Assembly (NCBI GenBank): GCA_020698575.1
Contig: CM036244.1
Span: forward strand, 4,703,546 to 4,767,545
Length of the DNA stretch: 64,000 nucleotides
Direction: 5' to 3'
Source of the DNA: Bostrychus sinensis
Taxonomy: Eukaryota > Chordata > Actinopteri > Gobiiformes > Eleotridae
The notes under the pieces: model-generated
Databases searched by the model: none
What the model saw: only the letters and a program-made list of their open reading frames with translations
What the model was told of the DNA's origin: nothing
Part shown: positions 42,965 to 54,840 of the stretch, in pieces
Numbering within the stretch: position 1 is the first letter of the stretch
How the letters are laid out: each line of letters begins with the position of its first letter
Translations under genes and position numbers: made by a program

Positions 42965-45380
42965 TTTCTCTAACTCTCTTAGCAGCTCGTTTTTTTTTAC
43001 ATTTTTTCTATCCATAATTGGTTTTACCTTTATGGAAATTGGAATTCACTGCACCTTAAAAAACAAGATTGAAGAAATTATTATTTACATTTTGATTACA
43101 AGCTGGTCTTTAAAAAACAGTTTTAATTTATAGTCTTTTCTCAGTTGCTTTGCCACATTTCTTAGATCAGCCTTCAAAACCTTTAGGCACTTTTGCAAAT
43201 CATAAAATAAGTTTCTTGTTAATTTTTGACAAAGAGCAGATGCTTTGGTGCATTGATGCAAAGGATTTTTGTACAGTTGTCTGTTATTTCTTACACGACA
43301 GTGCTCTGAGAGCTGTTACTCAAAGGTCCAGGCCCACTCCGCCCTCAGTACTCCCCCTCTGTCTCTGGCTGTTCTCTTCCCACTTTTTCACTCTTTTTCT
43401 CTTGTTTTTGTGGGCGAAGGAGAGACCTGAACAGGGGTGAGTTGCTCTGTAAGGTTGTAGCCAACTCATATTGCCTCCGAATTGAGAACCTACTAATTAA
43501 TGTTATTTATGCGCCACATGTACACCTCTTTAATGCCACAAAATGTTAATTTAGCATAAACACGGCATTGTAAAAGCATTCATTTTGAGTTTTGGTGGAA
43601 TAAAATAATGTAGATATTACTTTATATAGCCCACACTGATTGTGAAGGGGGTAGGTGCTTAAAGCCACGGTGGCCACCCTGACTGTGAAGCGCTGGGGGA
43701 AACACTGCTCAGTTTGTAGTAGTGCAGTAACTGTCTTATTCTTTTGAGTAAGACAATGACATTGTGTCCAAACCGTCTAAGTCCTGTTCCTTATGTTCCC
43801 AGTAAAGTGTGTGATACAGAGGGTGAGTGCAGTCTTGACCAGTTTCAATCATCATGACTGAAACTTTAGCCTTAGTTGTTTTTTGCAGATGCATAAACTG
43901 ACAACGTGGTTAAGCATTTGATGGTGTTGTCCATAAACACTGACACACAAAGATCTGTTCATTTTGATGATTTGTTAAATGACAGAAATATTTACTTTTG
44001 AGAGATCAACTAAGAATTTAGGGCAAGTTATTTTATTTTCCAATAAAACGTGTTTTGTTGCTGCTGATGTGTGAATTGTTTTGAGAAATGTCCTTAAAGT
44101 TTTAAAAATTTAAGTTCAGATCTTTGAAATGCACCAAAGCAACTAAGAGAAATTGTAAAAGCAGGACTGAGCATGAGTCACACATTTATAATGAAGCCCA
44201 TGCTTATGGAGATTTAAAAAAGTAAAAATATATATATTCAAGATGTGTACTTACCAAAATGAAGTGAGCTGACAAAAAGGCTAAAGATAACCCTTTATGG
44301 AAGATCTGATGAGAATAAAAAAAAAAAAAAAAATTGATGACTGACCATGTAAACTTGTACATAGGTGATTTAAACTGACAAAATAGAATAGAAATTGATA
44401 TTGACCATACCATGCGAGTGTGTGGCCTTGTTCCTCAACTTAGTAGTTGGTATTTTCTTGCTCTATAAACAAGGAAAACGGGAAAATAAAACATATAAAA
44501 TATAAGTATGTCCTGCGTATGTTATAAGCTTAACAAAATTAACAAATGTTGAACCTGAACATTTATATTAGTGATAAGGTCTATGATCTTATCACTAATA
44601 TAACCCCCTCCTTATTAAATACCACAGGTCTATAGAATGTTGTAATGTCATCTGAAACCCAGCACTATACAACTGAGCTGGGCACGCACTGAGACAACGG
44701 TACTTTTGGGCCACAGACAAATCATAAAATCGCCTGAAAAATTAAAACTTTTGAGAAAACTTGTGTAAAACCAAGTTGTAATCAACTTTTCTCAACCCAC
44801 GTATATCAACAAACACCTACATAACTAACACCTAAAATAGTAAACTAACATTAACCGTTTAATTTCCGACCATTAAGATTGCAAAAGACTATCTTTACAC
44901 AAAGAAGATATAAATTTCTCGTGGTTTGTTACAAATAAAATCACTGATTTTTAGTAACCAAAATTTATACAGGCCCACTATTGATGGCTGTTAATCTCAA
45001 TAACAGCTGGATCTCAGAGACATTTGACAAATTCAGTTAACGTTAATGCTACAATTGTAATCCAAATGATAACGGTTAAAATTATAAAGTTTGATTTATA
45101 GCAGTTTTTGAGTTATTAAATAGCTAAACGGGGGTCCTATACACATATATGTATGCCATTGGAACAAAGTGTACGAAGAGATAAATAAAAGATACAAAGT
45201 CAAAACTGTAACTGACCACTTACCAAGCGAGAGGACGCCTCCTTGAGGTGACTACTTCAAAGTGTCAGCGTCAACTCCGTGGGAAAAATAGTTGCTGTTG
45301 ACTCCAGTGTGTCCCGGGCGGGCGGGGACAGTTCCTCTCAGGTATAAATCTCTCATCCTTGTTAACTGATCTAAAGCTGG
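42965..45380. other. intergenic, no gene recognised
   Basis: AT-rich. The only distinct structure is the perfect hairpin at 44564-44602. No frame here has a recognisable domain. Confidence 0.5.
44564..44602. other. perfect 15-bp stem hairpin
   Basis: TATATTAGTGATAAG and its exact reverse complement are separated by 9 bp. Could be a small inverted repeat or MITE end; nothing else supports a function. Confidence 0.6.
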
Positions 45381-45386
45381 TTACTA

Positions 45387-46960
45387 CAGTGGGGCAAAAA
45401 AGTATTTAGTCAGCCACCAATTGTGCAAGTTCTCTCACTTAAAAAGATGAGAGGCCTGTAATTTTTATCATAGGTTTACCTCAACTATGAGAGACAAAAT
45501 GAGAAAAAAAAATCCAGAAAATCACATTGCCTGATTTTTAAAGAATTTATTTGCAAATTATGGTGGAAAATAAGTATTTGGTCAATAACAAAAGTTCATC
45601 TCAATACTTTGTTATATACCCTTTGTTGGCAATGACAGAGGTCAAACGTTTTCTGTAAGTCTTCACAAGGTTTTCACAAACTGTTGCTGGTATTTTGGCC
45701 CATTCCTCCTGCAGATCTTCTCTAGAGCAATGATGTTTTGAGGCTGTCGCTGGGCAACACTGACTTTCAACTCCCTCCAAAGATTTTCTATGGGGTTGAG
45801 ATCTGGAGACTGGTTAGGCCACTCCAGGACCTTGAAATGCTTCTTACGAAGCCACTCCTTCGTTACCCGGGCAGTGTGTTTGGGATCATTGTCATGCTGA
45901 AAGACCCAGCCACGTTTCATCTTCAATGGCCTTGCTGATGGAAGGAGGTTTTCACTCAAAATCTGATGATACATGGTCCCATTCATTCTTTCCTTTACAC
46001 GGATCAGTCGTCCTGGTCCCTTTGCTGAAAAACAGCCCCAAAGCATGATGTTCCCACCCCCATGCTTTACAGTAGGTATGGTGTTCTTTGGATGCAACTC
46101 AGCATTCTTTCTAGTAGTAGTAGAGTTTTTACCAAAAAGTTCTATTTTGGTTTCATCTGACCATATGACATTCTCCCAATCCTCTTCTGGATCATCCAAA
46201 TGCTCTCTAGCAAACTTCAGACGGGCCTGCACATGTCCTGGCTTTAGCAGGGGACACGTCTGGCACTGCAGGAGGCGTAGTGTGTTACTGATGGTAGCCT
46301 TTGTTACTTTGGTCCCAGCTCTCTGCAGGTCATTCACTAGGTCCCCCGTGTGGTTCTGGGATTTTTGCTCACCGTTCTTGTGATCATTTTGACCATGGGG
46401 TGAGATCTTGCGGGGAGCCCCAGATCGAGGGAGATTATCAGTGGTCTTGTATGTCTTCCATTTCCTAATAATTGCTCCCACAGTTGATTTCTTCACACCA
46501 AGCTGCTTACCTATTGCAGATTCAGTCTTCCCAGCCTGGTGCAGGTCTACAATTTTGTTTCTGGTGTCCTTTGACAGCTCTTTGGTCTTGGCCATAGTGG
46601 AGTTTGGAGTGTGACTGTTTGAGGTTGTGGACAGGTGTCTTTTATATAGATAACCAGTTCAAACAGGTGCCATTAATACAGGTAACGAGTGGAGGACAGA
46701 GGAGCCTCTTACAGAAGAAGTTACAGATCTGTGAGAGACACAAATCTTGCTTGTTTGTAGGTGACCAAATTCTTATTTTCCACCATAATTTGCAAATAAA
46801 TTCTTTAAAAATCAGACAATGTGATTTTCTGGATTTTTTTTTTCTCATTTTGTCTCTCATAGTTGAGGTAAACCTATGATGAAAATTACAGGCCTCTCAT
46901 CTTTTTAAGTGGGAGAACTTGCACAATTGGTGGCTGACTAAATACTTTTTTGCCCCACTG
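45387..46960 (-). mobile_element. Tc1-family DNA transposon (1574 bp) with ~200-bp inverted repeats
   Basis: Begins CAGTGGGGCAAAAAAGTA and ends with its complement, each flanked by the TA duplicated on insertion (45385-45386 and 46961-46962). The inverted repeats extend about 200 bp with scattered mismatches, as in the long-repeat class of fish Tc1 elements. It encodes one transposase on the minus strand, degraded. Confidence 0.95.
45663..46595 (-). pseudogene. Tc1-family transposase, frameshifted
   Basis: The 310-residue frame starts MAKTKELSKDTRNKI with a paired-type helix-turn-helix (about 1-110). Catalytic residues are visible: Asp in VIWSDETKIELFG (about 147), Asp in FQHDNDPKHTA (about 236) and Glu in SPDLNPIENLW (about 271), the D,D34E pattern. 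About 22 residues after PRKIS are out of frame, between two compensating indels. A further single-base shift near 45715 replaces the normal C-terminus, which remains visible in the next frame. Not functional. Confidence 0.9.
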
Positions 46961-47117
46961 TATGTCAAATCAATAATATTGTAGAACAGACAGAATAATA
47001 ACTATATTTAGAGTTTAGTGTTTGGTATTGTGATATTTAATGAAGACCCCGCCCCTCTGTTTACTCAGGCTATGTTCCAATGAAGTGTTTTTCCATGAAG
47101 GTAAACAAATGTTTACT

Positions 47118-47248
47118 GTCCTCCGTCTGTGGCCCCTCAGCTGGGCCTCTGTCCTCCGTCTGTGGCCCCTCAGCTGGGCCTCTGTCCTCTGTCTGTGGCC
47201 CCTCAGCTGGGCCTCTGTCCTCCGTCTGTGGCCCCTCGGCTGTGCAGG
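47118..47248 (+). repeat. 33-bp tandem repeat, 4 copies
   Basis: CTGTCCTCCGTCTGTGGCCCCTCAGCTGGGCCT units with few changes. Frames across it are artefacts. Confidence 0.9.
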
Positions 47249-47324
47249 TTAGGGGCCACACACCTCGCTCCCACTTCTGGCCCTGCAGTGTCTCACTCAC
47301 TGATAACAGAACCACAACAAAGAG

Positions 47325-47645
47325 CAAACTAAGACCAGGACCAGACCAAGACCAGACCAGGACCAGACCTGGACCAGACTGGGACCAGATCTGGACCAGG
47401 ACCAGGACCCCAACCAGAACATACCAAGACCAGACCAGAACCAGAACCAGAACCAGAAACAGAACCAGGACCAGGACCAGGACCAGACCTGGACCAGACT
47501 GGGACCAGATCAGGACCAGGACCAGACCAGGACCAGACGAAGACCAGACCAGGACCTGAACAAAAACTAAAACAAGAACCAGGACTAGGACAAGAACAAA
47601 AACCAGAACTAGACCAGGACCAGAACCAGAACAGGACCAGACCAG
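47325..47645 (+). repeat. (GACCAG)n-type minisatellite 2
   Basis: Same 6-bp family as 36020-36615 and 50715-51165, here without the shared lead-in sequence. Confidence 0.92.
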
Positions 47646-48189
47646 TATTGGATCTGTGATACATATCAGATATCAGTATTTTATCTGTGTGCCCTTTTTG
47701 AAGCTTGAGCCCCTGCCCCCAGTAGCTCTCTGCACAGCCCTGATCCTCTGTAACAGCTCACCTTTATGACGCTGATAGACACCTGCACATCTGACATTAT
47801 TTACACAAATAATAAACATCTCTGACCACACAAAATGCAGAGTACTACAGATATTCAGCAACAGGTGCTTTCTGAGGCCTTCAAACGATCAGGCATGGAT
47901 TTGTTTTTAAAATGGATGCACTCTTTTTGATTTAGGAAACTTTATTTTTTAAGCCACTAAATGGAAAAATATTTATTACTTGGTAAACTTCACCAAAGTT
48001 AGTCAAGTGTGCTGAGTCATTGATTTGATCACTGCTATCCAAAGTTAAGTTGTGGAGTTGTTTTGGCTCATGATGCAAGTGGCTTGGGAGGTCCAGTGTC
48101 CATCTGGGAGCAGGCGGAGGTGGAGGGAGACGAGAGAAAAAGCGTTTGGATGAAGTCATTTCTTCCCCCACCGGTCTCCTTCCTCCAAC

Positions 48190-49230
48190 ATGAGCAGTGA
48201 GCAGCTGTACCAGTGCTACCCAGAACTGGGCAATCAGTCCTGCATCAAGCAGAGCCCAGATCAGAACTTCTACATGTATCTTAGCATGCTTTACATTTTC
48301 GCCTTCAGCACCGGCATCCTCAACCTTATGGTCATCATCGCTATCTCGCATTTCAGGCAAGTCACAAGCTCTGACATCAGGTTTATTGTAATGCATAAAC
48401 TCATTGTGTTTCTTTTTCTCAGGCAGCTGCACTCCTCTCCTAACTTCATCCTCCTCAACCTGGCCGTCACAGACTTCCTGGTGTGCTGCGTGGTGATCCC
48501 AGTCCAAGGTCTCTCCGAATACACTTGCTGGCGATTTGGTGACATCCTGTGCCTCCTGTACCGTGTCTTTACCTTCACACTGCTACTCGTATCGGTCGGA
48601 GGCATGATCCTTATCTCAATCGACCGCTATGTAGCCATTTGCAAGCCCATGCACTACCCCACCGTGATGTGCAGGAGATCCATTAGCATCGCCCTGATCG
48701 CCTCCTGGATCATCTCTGTCCTGTACTGTTTAGGGATTTACCATGACAGTCTCATTATGCCAGGGCGGTCTAAGAGGTGTGAAGGGGACTGCTTCTTAAA
48801 GATAACCTATACTGAATATTGGTTTAATATGGCATTGAAGTTCTGTGGGCCCTTTGTGATCATAATTATACTGTACTTGCGAGTTTTCTTTGTGGCAGTG
48901 TCGCAGGCCCGTGCCATGCGTTCTCATGTTGCAGCCACTGCACAGCAGCCGGCGGTGAACTCCAGGAAATCAGAGCTGAAAGCAGCGCGGAATCTGGGTT
49001 TTGTTGTGTTTCTTTTTCTTTTCTGTAGCACGCAGTACTATGTGCTGTTCTTTCTGTGGGAGAGTATAAGCATATATTTATTTTCCTTCCTGTCTAAATT
49101 GATGTATCTGAACTCATGTTTTAACCCCTTACTCTATGCGCTCCTGTATCCCTGGTTTAGGAAATCTGTAAAGCAGATAGTGACATTAAGGATTTTGCAA
49201 AGTGGGTCACGAGATGCAAATGTACTATGA
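48190..49230 (+). CDS. trace-amine-associated-receptor-like GPCR (teleost type), with small in-frame intron
   Basis: A seven-helix receptor of 346 codons read straight through, or 324 if a 66-bp intron (48357-48422) is removed. Features: N-glycosylation site NQS at 15-17, TM1 near 28-50, DRY motif in SIDRYVAICKP, AVSQARAMRSHV after TM5, SELKAARNLG before TM6, and NSCFNPLLYALLYPWFRKS in TM7, the TAAR-type NPxxY/YPWF signature. Removing the intron restores the usual HFRQLH...N intracellular loop 1, so splicing is likely. The aminergic Asp of TM3 is replaced (Thr at that place by my alignment) and the CWLP of TM6 is not kept (FCSTQYY), so amine binding in the classical way is doubtful. It would signal through G proteins in olfactory cells by family analogy. 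The ATG is the first in frame after a stop. Only intact host gene seen. Confidence 0.85.
   Translation: MSSEQLYQCYPELGNQSCIKQSPDQNFYMYLSMLYIFAFSTGILNLMVIIAISHFRQVTSSDIRFIVMHKLIVFLFLRQLHSSPNFILLNLAVTDFLVCCVVIPVQGLSEYTCWRFGDILCLLYRVFTFTLLLVSVGGMILISIDRYVAICKPMHYPTVMCRRSISIALIASWIISVLYCLGIYHDSLIMPGRSKRCEGDCFLKITYTEYWFNMALKFCGPFVIIIILYLRVFFVAVSQARAMRSHVAATAQQPAVNSRKSELKAARNLGFVVFLFLFCSTQYYVLFFLWESISIYLFSFLSKLMYLNSCFNPLLYALLYPWFRKSVKQIVTLRILQSGSRDANVL
48357..48422 (+). other. predicted 66-bp GC-AG intron in the receptor gene
   Basis: Donor CAG|GCAAGT is the consensus for the GC type; the acceptor is TTTTTCTCAG|G after a T-rich tract. Length is a multiple of three with no stop, so retention would insert 22 residues into intracellular loop 1. 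Confidence 0.7.
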
Positions 49231-50440
49231 TGACTTCAAGTGCAGTGTTAATATATGAAAAAGCATGTTACTGATAACACATGTGCAATGATTTTGAAAA
49301 ATAGCTCTTTACACATTTAATATGACATCTGTAAACACCGAGGCATAGGGCTGAGAACCAAAAGGGCACAAGTGACATTCTGGGTTTTCTGAGATTTACA
49401 AGACTTACAAATCAAATGAATGCTCTTGTTTTTACTGCCAAAAGATCACAATAAAAACAACTGGCTATCTCTGAACATAGGATTCAGACAGTGTGATAAA
49501 TGCATATATAAATGCTATACTGTTATGTCATTTAGAAAAAGACAAAATGCTGGAGCCCAAAAAGGCAAAAGAACTATTATTACAAAGAAATGTAAGTCAG
49601 TGATTCTCAAGCTGTGGTATGGGTTTCACTGGTGATCCTCAGATTTGTCCTGATTTAGTCCTGGTTATGTGCTGGCTTAAAACTTGTTTAGCCCTGGCTT
49701 AGACCTGGATTAGTTCTGGTCTAAGTCCTTGTTTAGATTTGGTTTAGTCCTGGTTTAGTCCATGTCATGTCCTTATGTAGTATTACTTCTTTACTTTATT
49801 AAAGATAAAACTTGGAAAGCCAAATATTTCCTGAGGTGGTGGTCTGTGATCTGTGTGTTTGAATATTTAGCATTTATGAATTGAAATTTGACAAAAAGTC
49901 AGTACTGTGCCATTTCTTCTTCTCTTGTAAATGTTACTTACAGCCTTTGGTTTCTCAGCCCTCAGTATACAAAAAAGATTTATGTGTATATCTACTGTAA
50001 ATGTTTATTTAGCAATTGAAACATCTATACTTAATACAAAATGCATGGTTGTAACTGTAGCTCTTCATTGTACACACTGCTTGTGTTGTTCTCTCTCGGC
50101 TATGAATGCAAACTGAATTTTCCAGAGGTAATAGAAATTGCATTACACTTCTGAAATGAAAAGCAGTTTTTCACCAATAGAAAAGGCTCCCCCTGTGTAG
50201 ACACCGCCCATGTGGGAGTCAAAGATACCTAACCCAGTATTAGTGGATGGGAACAATTAGTCTACACAAAAGCACTTTTATCATCACATGGGATTTCTTT
50301 TGTGGAAAATATAATTAATACTAATGACAAAGAGCAAAGGTTATCAGTTTTATTTATACATTTATTGATTAATAACATAAAACTCTGTATGAAGTCTTTT
50401 GTGAGTATTTCTATAACCTTATTCATAGCAATCCACTGTC
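49231..50440. other. downstream of receptor; one degenerate minisatellite
   Basis: Mostly AT-rich sequence without genes. At about 49635-49775 CCTGGTTTAGTC-like 12-bp units repeat about ten times with variation. Confidence 0.6.
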
Positions 50441-50714
50441 CATGAATGTAAGTGATATACAATATATTATAAATAAAATGTATTTTGTCTAATTGTTTTG
50501 GATTGTTTATTTCACATATGCAAAAAAGATAAGATAAAAGATAAATGTATTTCTAATAAAAAATTTTAATTCCTATTACAATAATTTTTAATGTTTAATA
50601 AATCAGCTGTACCATTGTTATCAGTAAAACTAATATTTGATTTATTTATTTTTGGTCTGGTGCTCAGAAAAGCATTCAGGGCTGAAAGTCTCCCCAGCAG
50701 AGGAGACCTCATTC
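50441..50714 (+). repeat. segmental duplicate of 35586-36020
   Basis: Shares GTCCATGAATGTAAGTG... and the GGTCTGGTGCTCAGAAAAGC lead-in with the copy at the subtelomere edge. Confidence 0.85.
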
Positions 50715-51165
50715 CAAGACCAGGCCAAAACCAAGACTAGACCAGGACTAGGCCAGGACCAGGCCAGGACCAGACCAGGACCAGATCCAAATTAGGACCC
50801 AATCAGGGCCATGCCAGGACCAAGACCAGCTCAGACCAGATCCGACCAGGCCAGGTCTAGGATCACAGCAGGACAAAACCAGGACCAAGGCCAGACCAGA
50901 ACCAGAGCATGACCAAACCAAGACCAGAACCAAACCAGAACTATACCAAGGCCAAGGCCGGGACCAAACCAGGACCACACCAGGAACAGGCCAGGACCTG
51001 GACTAAACGAGGCCAAAACCAGGACCAAGCCAGGACCAGAACCAGAAAGAGAACCAGAAACAGGACCAGAACCAGAACCAGAAACAGGACCAGACCTGGA
51101 CCAGAACCAGAACCAGAAACAGGACCAGACCAGGACCCGACTAGGACCAGAACCAAAACCAACAC
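50715..51165 (+). repeat. (GACCAG)n-type minisatellite 3
   Basis: As at 36020, including the same GGACCAGGCCAAAACCA opening, so lead-in and minisatellite were copied together. Confidence 0.93.
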
Positions 51166-52370
51166 ATGCGTTACCTCACTGCCCCTTATTGATGGGAATG
51201 GTTTGGGTATGTTGCCCTAGCTGCCAAAAAAAAACAACTAACAAATGACTGCGAAGGGATTGCCATTTGCAGAAAGTAGACCAATGGTGACCCTTTTGTC
51301 CTGATGATTCTCATACCTCTCATTATACTGAGAAGGTCACTTTGTGACATTTGAGTCGGGTGGTAATTCCCTAACCTGCCATCGCGGGGCAAGGTGTACT
51401 TCTGTTACTATTGGGAAACAATTTGACAAATGATCTCCGAGGTGGCCCAACGGATCTGACAGAAATGTGAGGCCTCTAGGTCAAACCACTGAGAAAATAG
51501 CTAACCCTTATAGCTAGAGCCCCGGCTCTGAAATATGTCATTTGGGGGCATCAAGTGACCTAAATTTGGTGTTTCTAGGTCATTTCTGTCACCCAGGATG
51601 ACTGCTTGACCTTCACCCTGACCTTTGTCCCTATTGTCAGAAAGTTTCCCAAGTGGTGTGCAGGTCTCTTTTTTGATGTCAATTTTAAAAAATTTAGGTT
51701 AGGCTGAAAAGGCCTTTACTAATGGGAAACTTTTTGACAATAGGGGTATTTTTTTAAGGCCCTTCACGGGGCCCAGAAAGAGGCCAGGGTTACTAAAGTC
51801 GGGGCACAGAGACCCACAGGCACCACCTTGGCACACGCTTGGGGTCAGCTTGTTTTGAGCGCACACAAAAAAGTTGGCTTGTTTTGGACTTAGAGTTCAC
51901 CATGGTCCCAGGGTCTATGGGTCTGACACCCTCCTGACAGAGTTGGTCTTATTGGGCTCAAGTTTTTTCTAAAGCGGCTAGAGCCGCAATTTTGAAACAA
52001 GTCATAGGCGGGGCTGCGCCGAGCCTGCCTGAGGTGGTCCGGGGCCCCTGGGACTTCCTGGGGCCCCGCGCATGCCCTGACATTTGGCATACTTTTGAAT
52101 GGCAAAATTTGACAGGGAAAATGAATGGGAATTGATACCCAATTGTCATGATTAAAGGGTCATATCTCTGCCAATATGTCTCCTTTTGGCACCAAATTTG
52201 CACCATACGCCCTTCTCTAGAGTTCCAGCGTGGGTTCCCATTTGTCACACGGTATCCCACAAAATGACACTCTGGCCCCGTGACAAATGGGAACCCTGAC
52301 TGCTTCAGTAGTGGGTATTAATATCCCTTTGAAGGGGGGGATAGCCCCCCTCCTCCTTGTGACCTCTCAG
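51166..52370. other. intergenic, no gene recognised
   Basis: No coding domain visible. A GGGGGGG/CCCCCCC hairpin lies at about 52334-52352 just before the 267-bp repeats. Confidence 0.5.
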
Positions 52371-53131
52371 TGACCCCTTGACCCATGCCTCTCCCCTGAC
52401 CCATACCCCTCCCTACCCCTAACCCTTTGTTCATGTGTCCTCAGTACATCCTCCCAAGTCAGAAGTCCTCTAAAAATACAATGGTGTATTGTTTGAGGTT
52501 TATTATATGTTTTTGCGGGAGAACAGTCAATACATTGGCCCTCTGTCTGCAGAGATAACCCATGTGCTTGCGGGAGAGCTGTGAATACAATAGTTTACTG
52601 TCTAATGAAGCCCTCCCGCAGTGTTAAGTGGTAGCTGTGACCCCTTGACCCATGCCTCTCCCCTGACCCATACCCCTCCCTACCCCTAGCCCTTTGTTCA
52701 TGTGTCCTCAGTACATCCTCCCAAGTCAGATGTCCTCTAAAGATACAATGGTGTACTGTTTGAGGTTTATTATATGTTGTTGCGGGAGAACAGTCAATAC
52801 ATTGGCCCTCTGTCTGCAGAGATAACCCATGTGCTTGCGGGAGAGCTGTGAATACAATAGTTTACTGTCTAATGAAGCCCTCCCGCAGTGTTAAGTGGTA
52901 GCTGTGACCCCTTGACCAATGCCTCTCCCCTGACCCATACCCCTCCCTACCCCTAGCCCTTTGTTCATGTGTCCACAGTACATCCTCCCAAGTCAGATGT
53001 CCTCTAAAGATACAATGGTGTACTGTTTGAGGTTTATTATATGTTGTTGCGGGAGAACAGTCAATACATTGGCCCTCTGTCTGCAGAGATAACCCATGTG
53101 TTTGCGGGAGAGTTAAGTGGTAGTTGTGACC
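52371..53131 (+). repeat. 267-bp tandem repeat, 3 copies, at the outer edge of the Polinton arm
   Basis: Units begin TGACCCCTTGACC at 52371, 52638 and 52905; the last is shortened. Part of the unit (from 53042) recurs inverted at 63900-64000, so it belongs to the inverted duplication. Confidence 0.88.
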
Positions 53132-53229
53132 TGTGGATGCTGACAATGGCAGTTGTTCAAAAACTATACAGGAGAAATGTCTTTCCCATCTGATGCATTA
53201 TGTGACTTGTATCCTCTCTTTTACTTTAG

Positions 53230-53917
53230 ACATTTGTGCTAAAGAAGGACGCCCACAGAAGCGTCCCTTAGGTGATATTTCAAATGGTAATTTTTTTTTT
53301 ATTAATTTCTATTCTTCCCCATCTGATGCATTATGTGACTTGTATCCTCTCTTTTACTTTAGACATTTGTGCTAAAGAAGGACACCCACAGAAGCGTCCC
53401 TTAGGTGATATTTCAAATGGTAAGTTTTTTTTTTTTTAAAAGATATTTTATTTTTATTTTATTTTTTCCCTCTGACATCTAACAAATACCATCTTTATAG
53501 ATAAAAACCGCCTCACACACATATCTCTCCATCCAAAACCTGTAACCACGGAGCTAGAAGGTCTGTGTTTTTTATTCTAAATTTATTTAACATCTAGTTA
53601 TTATTTAATGAAAATGTTTGAACTTTTTATTATCATTATTTTATTCTACAGCTTACTGTGCCAAAGAAAAAAATGTACACAGTCGGGGCGGGTCATCAAA
53701 CAAACTTAAAAACAGTAATTTAAAAGGTAAGACACTGACTTGTATCTTTGAATGTTTTAATTTTGTTATTTCTGTTTGTTTTTTTGTTTTTATCTAACCT
53801 AGAGTTTTTTTTTGTTTGTTTTTATAGGTGAAACCACCCCTGGGAAAAGAAAGAAGAGTCAGAATAGTGACACTAGAGACGTGTCCAGGTGTGTGAAACA
53901 GTATTGTATTAAATATG

Positions 53918-53973
<56 letters not shown>

Positions 53974-54822
53974 CATTTTAATTCTAAAAAGAACTATAAA
54001 CTATGTATTTGTAGGTCTACCCCGGGGCAACTACCAAGGCAAGGCCACAATATTACGGACAACGCATTTGCAGAGTTGGATGATGATGAAATAGTTCAAG
54101 CGGCCCGCGAGATTGAAGAGATTCTCAACCTCAACTTTAACTCACCAGCACCACTACCAAGACCAGCACCCGAAGACCAGTGTCTGGAAGGTATTGCTAA
54201 TTTTCCTGTTATTGCTGGTTATGTTGTGTCTAGTACACCGAATTCTTCTCAGGAGAGTCTGCCGTGCAGGCAGAAAAGTGTGTTAGAAGATTCTTATTCT
54301 ATAGTGGCTGACCCCTCGGCAGTTGTCGCTGACACACCCTGCCCTTCTTTCACAAATTTTCCAAACTGTCCGCATGGATTATTAATCTGTAATATTTGCC
54401 CAGTATTGTCAACCTCTAGTTTAAGTGAACTGTTTGCTAGCAGGTTTCCAACACCACAACTAAACACAAACTCAACACAGACTGAACACACGCACATAGA
54501 CAACACAACACAGACTGAACACACGCACATAGACAACACGACGCAGACTGAACACATAGTCAACACAGTACAGACAGTGCCATATGATTATATACAGCAA
54601 ATAATTTCAGCACCCCTACACATAGACAACGCAACACAGACTGAACACATAGTCAACACAGCACAGCCACTACCATATGATTACATCCAACAAATAATTT
54701 CAGCACCCCTACACATAGACAATACAACACAAACTGATCCAGTAGAAAACCCTATTAATCATTTATTTCAATGCTTACACACAATTTTTTCAGCCCATGC
54801 TAGAGTTATCAAGAAAAATTAA
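53230..54822 (+). pseudogene. small-exon gene of the Polinton-like element, 5' exons missing (left arm)
   Basis: Predicted exons, each with AG acceptor and GT donor: 53230-53286 and 53363-53419 (tandem duplicates, 57 bp), 53652-53726 (75 bp), 53828-53888 (61 bp) and 54015-54822 (to stop). The first three are phase 1 at both ends, so they can be duplicated or skipped without a frameshift. They encode short basic segments sharing a CAKE string; the duplicated exon ends in KRPLGDISNG, which looks like a cyclin-type destruction box. The last exon is acidic then Thr/His-rich, with two kinds of tandem repeat (TQTEHTHIDNT and YDYIQQIISAPL). An (ATT)n microsatellite sits in the last intron. Function unknown; no family recognised. 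The start exons are found only in the right arm. Confidence 0.65.
53916..53972 (+). repeat. (ATT)n microsatellite
   Basis: About 19 units in the last intron of the small-exon gene; an inverted counterpart with different length is at 60567-60640. Confidence 0.95.
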
Positions 54823-54840
54823 AAAAAGTAAAAATCTAAT

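Noticed and set aside
48291..48605. Minus-strand and alternative-frame ORFs across the receptor gene
   Set aside because: Shadows of the + strand receptor frame; no motif.
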